From contig JAQVLS010000053.1 of NCBI GenBank assembly GCA_028704035.1, positions 1-9,440 of the forward strand: a DNA stretch of 9,440 nucleotides. Reading direction: 5' to 3'. Below are positions 6,485 through 9,440 of this stretch, piece after piece. A program made the translations under genes and the position numbers. Within the stretch, counting starts at the first letter, position 1. The number at the start of each line of letters is the position of its first letter. Source of the stretch: Desulfotomaculaceae bacterium. Lineage in GTDB: Bacteria > Bacillota > Desulfotomaculia > Desulfotomaculales > Pelotomaculaceae. A model generated the notes under the pieces. It was not told the origin of the DNA and did not search any database. It worked only from the letters and a program-made list of their open reading frames with translations.

Positions 6485-7417
6485 TTGAGATATAAATATA
6501 TCATATCGGGTGTGCTCATTTTTATGATTTTGCTCGTTTTCCAGGTGTCCGACGTTAGCGCTGAAGGGCGTGTACTGAAAATGGGAATGTCAGGGGAGGA
6601 CGTATCGTCACTGCAAAAGGAACTTCATTCGCTTGGTTATCTCGTATCAGGCAGCCCTGATGGTATTTTCGGTCCCTTAACGATGTCTGCGGTGATTGAT
6701 TTACAGAGGAAGCACGATATTGCCTGTGACGGCATAGTAGGCCCCGCGACTTTAGCCGCAATGAATGATGAGTTGGCTGCAAAAGAGGCGGAGCTACAAA
6801 CAAATAGCTCACTACCTAATGTTTTAAAAAAAGGCATGAAAGGCGATAATGTACTAAATCTGCAGAAAAAACTCAAATCGCTTGGTTATTACCTGGATAG
6901 CCTGGATGGAATTTTTGGTTCGGGCACACTTGTGGCTGTAATTGACTTTCAAGCCACAAACGGACTCACAGCTGACGGTGTTGCCGGACCTCAGACACTG
7001 CAAACGCTGCAAAATTTGCCGATTACCGCTAACCGCGGTACTTCCGCCGATCGCAAATCTCAAATGATTGCTTCATTCGCCAGGCAGTTTCTCGGCACCC
7101 CATATGTTTGGGGTGGTAATTCACCCGAAGGTTTTGATTGTTCAGGGTTTACCAGCTATATATACAACCATTTCGGCATCCAAATTCCACGTATGGCTGA
7201 TGAACAGTTTTATTACGGCGCCAGGGTAAGCCAGCTGATACCAGGTGACATGGTTTTCTTTACCACCTATCTACCAGGACCTTCCCACTCCGGCATATAC
7301 ATAGGGGATAACTGCTTTATTCACAGCAGCTCAGCTGCGGGAGGGGTTATAATAACATCGCTATCCCAGGATTATTATAGTGAAAGATACCTGGGCGCCT
7401 GCCGTTTGACAAATTAA
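6485..7417 (+). CDS. secreted NlpC/P60 peptidase with two peptidoglycan-binding repeats
   Basis: This is a 310-residue cell-wall hydrolase, expected to be exported and to cleave peptide stems of peptidoglycan (family: gamma-D-glutamyl-diamino acid endopeptidases). It has a basic N-terminus (MRYKY), a hydrophobic core (about 6-20) and a signal peptidase I-like site SDVSA|EG after residue 26. Two PG_binding_1 repeats follow (about 29-93 and 113-177), each with LKxGMxGxxVxxLQKxL, SLGY, DGIFG and a closing DGxxGPxTL. They share the exact 12-base stretch TCGCTTGGTTAT at 6629-6640 and 6878-6889, a sign of duplication. The NlpC/P60 domain (about 192-308) has catalytic Cys in FDCSGF (C219), His in SHSGIYIG (H268) and a third polar residue in FIHSSS (H280). 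The gene stands alone between two terminators. A strong promoter is not evident in the AT-rich 6376-6469. Confidence 0.93.
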   Translation: MRYKYIISGVLIFMILLVFQVSDVSAEGRVLKMGMSGEDVSSLQKELHSLGYLVSGSPDGIFGPLTMSAVIDLQRKHDIACDGIVGPATLAAMNDELAAKEAELQTNSSLPNVLKKGMKGDNVLNLQKKLKSLGYYLDSLDGIFGSGTLVAVIDFQATNGLTADGVAGPQTLQTLQNLPITANRGTSADRKSQMIASFARQFLGTPYVWGGNSPEGFDCSGFTSYIYNHFGIQIPRMADEQFYYGARVSQLIPGDMVFFTTYLPGPSHSGIYIGDNCFIHSSSAAGGVIITSLSQDYYSERYLGACRLTN

Positions 7418-7438
7418 TTAGCAAATAATTAAACCGTT

Positions 7439-7480
7439 AAAGAAGCCCTGGAGTCTACGCACCGGGGGCTTCTTTATTGT
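7439..7480 (+). terminator. strong intrinsic terminator after the NlpC/P60 gene
   Basis: AAAGAAGCCC (7439-7448) and GGGCTTCTTT (7466-7475) are perfect ten-base reverse complements around a 17-base loop. A T-rich tail (ATTGT) follows. The flanking A and T tracts mean it could also work on the opposite strand, though no minus-strand gene ends here. Confidence 0.85.
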
Positions 7481-7504
7481 TCAAGGGGTTATGACTTATG
7501 GAAA

Positions 7505-7533
7505 TTGACGATAAAATATCATTATTATATATC
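7505..7533 (+). promoter_or_regulatory. candidate promoter of the TtcA-family gene
   Basis: TTGACG (7505-7510, five of six consensus bases) and TATATC (7528-7533, four of six) are spaced by 17 bases. The expected start is near 7540, which is also the first base of the inverted repeat at 7540-7557. Confidence 0.55.
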
Positions 7534-7539
7534 TATGAC

Positions 7540-7557
7540 AGGGTTTTAGGAAACCCT
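7540..7557. promoter_or_regulatory. inverted repeat at the predicted transcript start of the TtcA-family gene
   Basis: AGGGTTT (7540-7546) and AAACCCT (7551-7557) are exact reverse complements with a four-base spacer. As RNA it would be a hairpin at the very 5' end; as DNA it is placed like an operator just after the -10 box. No T-run follows, so it is not a terminator. Confidence 0.6.
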
Positions 7558-7560
7558 AAG

Positions 7561-7572
7561 ACCAGTACTGGT
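7561..7572. promoter_or_regulatory. 12-base perfect palindrome in the TtcA-family leader
   Basis: ACCAGTACTGGT is its own reverse complement. It lies three bases after the inverted repeat at 7540-7557 and seven bases before the Shine-Dalgarno AGGAG (7579-7583). A repressor-binding site is possible, but the binding protein is unknown. Confidence 0.55.
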
Positions 7573-7591
7573 GTAAATAGGAGCTGATATC

Positions 7592-8341
7592 TTGGTCAAA
7601 AATTATCGCAAATGGTTTTTGGCTAGAGTCAAACGGGCCATTTATGATTTTAACATGCTGCAGGACGGCGACAGGGTGACCGTTGCGTTCTCAGGAGGCA
7701 AGGACAGCACAGCCGTACTGTACTCGCTGGACCAGCTAAGACGGATGTTGCCGGTCAAATTCGAACTGGTTGCGGCAGTGTTTATCAACACCGGCTGGGC
7801 GGTGGACATGCAGGTACTTGAAAATTTTTGCCGTTCCATAAAGGTGCCTTTTCATGTAGTGGAAACTGAAATCGCTAAAATTGTTTTTGAGGAAAGAGGG
7901 GGGGACAACCCTTGCGCTATCTGTTCACACCTACGCCGGGGCGCCCTGCACGGCAAGGTATTGGAACTGGGCTGCAATAAGGTCGCCCTGGGACATCACC
8001 TTGACGATGTTATAGAAACATTTTTTATGAGCCTGATTTATACCGGGCAACTGCGCGTGTTTTCACCGGCGACTTTTCTTGACCGTACCGGACTGACAAT
8101 GATCCGGCCGCTAGTTTACCACCCCTCTAAGGAAATCATCTCTTTTGTGGAGAAGGAAGGTTTGCCTGTCGTGCCGAATTCCTGCCCGGTTAACGGCTTA
8201 ACCCACAGAGAAGTGGCCAAAAAACTTATTGCCGACCTAGCCAGGCAATTTCCCAACTTTAAGGCACGTTTTCTTACCTCGCTGCAGACATTCGACCAGC
8301 GAAACTTATGGCCTGAAATCATTCATAAAGGAAAGCGGTAA
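7592..8341 (+). CDS. TtcA-family PP-loop ATPase (tRNA 2-thiocytidine biosynthesis-like)
   Basis: This is a 249-residue cytosolic protein of the PP-loop ATPase superfamily; TtcA adenylates tRNA cytidine 32 and replaces its oxygen with sulfur using an iron-sulfur cluster. The PP-loop SGGKDS (34-39) binds ATP. A C-x2-C pair in NPCAICSHLRRGAL (C108, C111) and a third cysteine in PNSCPV (C198) match the cluster ligands of TtcA. ALGHHLDDVIETFFM (132-146) is the family's second signature. It is shorter than E. coli TtcA (311), so it may modify another tRNA or base; the symbol is left out for that reason. The start is TTG at 7592 with AGGAG at 7579-7583, and the next in-frame ATG is at residue 22. 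It has its own promoter region and two palindromes upstream. No terminator is seen after it. Confidence 0.85.
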   Translation: MVKNYRKWFLARVKRAIYDFNMLQDGDRVTVAFSGGKDSTAVLYSLDQLRRMLPVKFELVAAVFINTGWAVDMQVLENFCRSIKVPFHVVETEIAKIVFEERGGDNPCAICSHLRRGALHGKVLELGCNKVALGHHLDDVIETFFMSLIYTGQLRVFSPATFLDRTGLTMIRPLVYHPSKEIISFVEKEGLPVVPNSCPVNGLTHREVAKKLIADLARQFPNFKARFLTSLQTFDQRNLWPEIIHKGKR

Positions 8342-8487
8342 GGACAGCGATAAAAACAAGAGGGGGCTATTATAACCTATCGGAATTACCAAAAGGACTA
8401 AGGGACCCGGCGCAAGATGCAAATAAATGTAAATGCAGGCGCATATGTAATTAATTAAAATACCAATTTGCTCAGTAATAAAATGAG

Positions 8488-8495
8488 AAGGGGAG
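8488..8495 (+). promoter_or_regulatory. ribosome binding site that sets the methyltransferase start
   Basis: AAGGGGAG lies eight bases before the ATG at 8504. An in-frame TTG at 8468 has no such site, so the ATG is chosen. The 162 bases between the TtcA-family stop and this ATG hold no gene. They are AT-rich around 8421-8465, and no convincing promoter or terminator can be named there. Confidence 0.75.
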
Positions 8496-8503
8496 ATAAC
8501 CAC

Positions 8504-9403
8504 ATGCCTAACCCAACTTCGTTTCAACTGCCGCAAGAATTTTTACTGGTAGGCGCTGCGACGAAAATAGGGCTTTTTGATGGGATAAAAAACGGCTCGT
8601 ACACTTTGCATGAGTTGTCAGAGAAACTTGATACTGATTACAGGGCCTTATGGACAGTAACAGAGGCACTGGCAAACCTGGGTTATGTAGTATTCAGCGA
8701 TAACAACCAGATAAATTTAAGCGAAGAAGCCGAAAATATTTTTTATAATTCGGCACACAGCAATTATACCGGTTTCTCTTTCATGCACGGGTATAATCTA
8801 ATCACATCCTGGATCCAACTGCCCGACGTTATTAAAACCGGCAAGCCCGCCTCCAAAAAAGACAAGGGCAGTCATTCAAGAGATTTCATCAGGGCTATGA
8901 GCCATCATGCCCAAAGGTCAGCAGCTCTAGTTGCGGATTATTGTATGCGGGGCCTGCCGGCCGGCCGAAAAATGCTCGATGTGGGCGGCGGCCCGCTCAC
9001 ATATGCCAATGCCTTCGCAAAAAAAGGAGCCACTGTTACAGTCCTTGATCTGCCTGAGGTTATTGACATGATGAGCCCTGTGCTTGATAAAGCCCTGCCT
9101 GTTAAAATGGTCAAGGGAGACTTCACAGTAGGATTGCCTGAGGGTCCTTATGATTTGGTCTACCTTGGCAATGTATGCCATATTTACGGAGAAAAAGAAA
9201 ACAGAAGGCTCTTTACAGATGCGGCAAAAGAAACCATAAAAGGCGGGCGCATAGTAATCAGTGATATGATCCGGGGGACCGGTGCCAGGGCGGCGGTATT
9301 TGCGGTAAACATGCTGGTCAACACTGTTTCCGGTGGTACATGGACATATGAACAGTACACATGCGTGATCGGTTTACCAGAAACATTAATCAGTGCCATA
9401 TAA
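8504..9403 (+). CDS. SAM-dependent O-methyltransferase (Methyltransf_2-like), shortened near the C-terminus
   Basis: This is a 299-residue cytosolic methyltransferase of the plant/bacterial O-methyltransferase family 2 type; the acceptor is unknown. The N-terminal winged-helix dimerisation region (about 8-80: LLVGAATKIGLFDGI, TLHELSEKL, ALANLGYV) is followed by the SAM-binding motif MLDVGGGPLTYANAF (157-171). Then come the acidic ribose-binding strand TVLDLPEV (179-186), GDF (205-207), YDLVYLGNVCHIYG (216-229) and GGRIVISDMI (247-256). After TYEQY (281-285) the family normally has a WLxxAGF helix before the last strand; here the chain goes directly to CVIGLPETLISAI and stops. About 15 residues appear to be missing, which may impair folding or reflect an assembly error. 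It starts at ATG 8504. A hairpin lies directly after the stop. Confidence 0.85.
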   Translation: MPNPTSFQLPQEFLLVGAATKIGLFDGIKNGSYTLHELSEKLDTDYRALWTVTEALANLGYVVFSDNNQINLSEEAENIFYNSAHSNYTGFSFMHGYNLITSWIQLPDVIKTGKPASKKDKGSHSRDFIRAMSHHAQRSAALVADYCMRGLPAGRKMLDVGGGPLTYANAFAKKGATVTVLDLPEVIDMMSPVLDKALPVKMVKGDFTVGLPEGPYDLVYLGNVCHIYGEKENRRLFTDAAKETIKGGRIVISDMIRGTGARAAVFAVNMLVNTVSGGTWTYEQYTCVIGLPETLISAI

Positions 9404-9404
9404 T

Positions 9405-9423
9405 CCCTGGGAATTACCCAGGG
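9405..9423 (+). terminator. hairpin after the methyltransferase, possible terminator
   Basis: CCCTGGG (9405-9411) and CCCAGGG (9417-9423) are perfect reverse complements with a five-base loop, starting one base after the stop codon. No T-run follows, so it is not a classic intrinsic terminator. A second small hairpin, CGAC (9424-9427) with GTCG (9432-9435), is stacked right behind it. Confidence 0.4.
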
Positions 9424-9440
9424 CGACAACAGTCGTTCTC

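Noticed and set aside
7498..7587. 29-residue small open frame (starts MEIDDKISLL) just before the TtcA-family gene, with AAGGGG upstream
   Set aside because: A strong terminator ends only about 20 bases upstream, and the likely promoter at 7505-7533 lies inside it, so it would not be transcribed intact. A leader peptide cannot be fully excluded.
8409..8443. Direct repeat GGCGCA and repeated ATGCAAAT/AAATGCA-like words before the methyltransferase
   Set aside because: The matches are short and imperfect, which is expected by chance in an AT-rich gap.
8306..8536. Hydrophobic 76-residue open frame on the minus strand between the TtcA-family gene and the methyltransferase
   Set aside because: It begins inside the methyltransferase and ends inside the TtcA-family gene, and its hydrophobicity comes from the AT-rich intergenic bases. 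No minus-strand ribosome binding site was seen.

Overview
The window looks like chromosomal DNA of a Gram-positive anaerobe, most likely a clostridial Firmicute of the Peptococcaceae type (Pelotomaculum or Desulfotomaculum relatives). This is inference, from strong AGGAGG-like ribosome binding sites, heavy use of TTG start codons (six of nine genes), a Gram-positive-style topoisomerase III and an old-yellow-enzyme-family reductase with iron-sulfur cysteines. All nine supported genes lie on the + strand. No tRNA, rRNA, CRISPR array, insertion sequence or phage gene was seen.

Region 1 (1-206) is the tail of an unidentified upstream gene, closed by an intrinsic terminator at 174-206. Region 2 (188-6375) starts with a good promoter whose -35 element sits inside that terminator. 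It runs through fetA and fetB (a two-part ABC exporter linked to iron homeostasis), an unrecognised acidic protein, a flavin oxidoreductase, a GNAT acetyltransferase and topoisomerase III (topB). It ends at a terminator just after topB. The close spacing suggests one transcription unit or two, with a possible internal start in the 95-base fetB/hypothetical gap. Region 3 (6470-7480) is a single gene for a secreted cell-wall hydrolase with two peptidoglycan-binding repeats and an NlpC/P60 domain, followed by a strong terminator. Region 4 (7505-8341) is a TtcA-family PP-loop ATPase with its own promoter and two perfect inverted repeats in the leader. Region 5 (8342-9440) is a SAM-dependent methyltransferase that lacks a conserved stretch near its C-terminus, followed by a hairpin.

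The genes do not form an obvious single pathway. FetAB, the reductase and the TtcA-family protein share a loose iron or iron-sulfur theme, but that link is inference. I do not see a convincing new multi-gene system. The points most worth a second look are the two palindromes in the TtcA-family leader, the unknown protein beside FetAB, the TMADH-spaced cysteine cluster in a reductase that lacks the usual C-terminal flavin domain, and the shortened methyltransferase tail.
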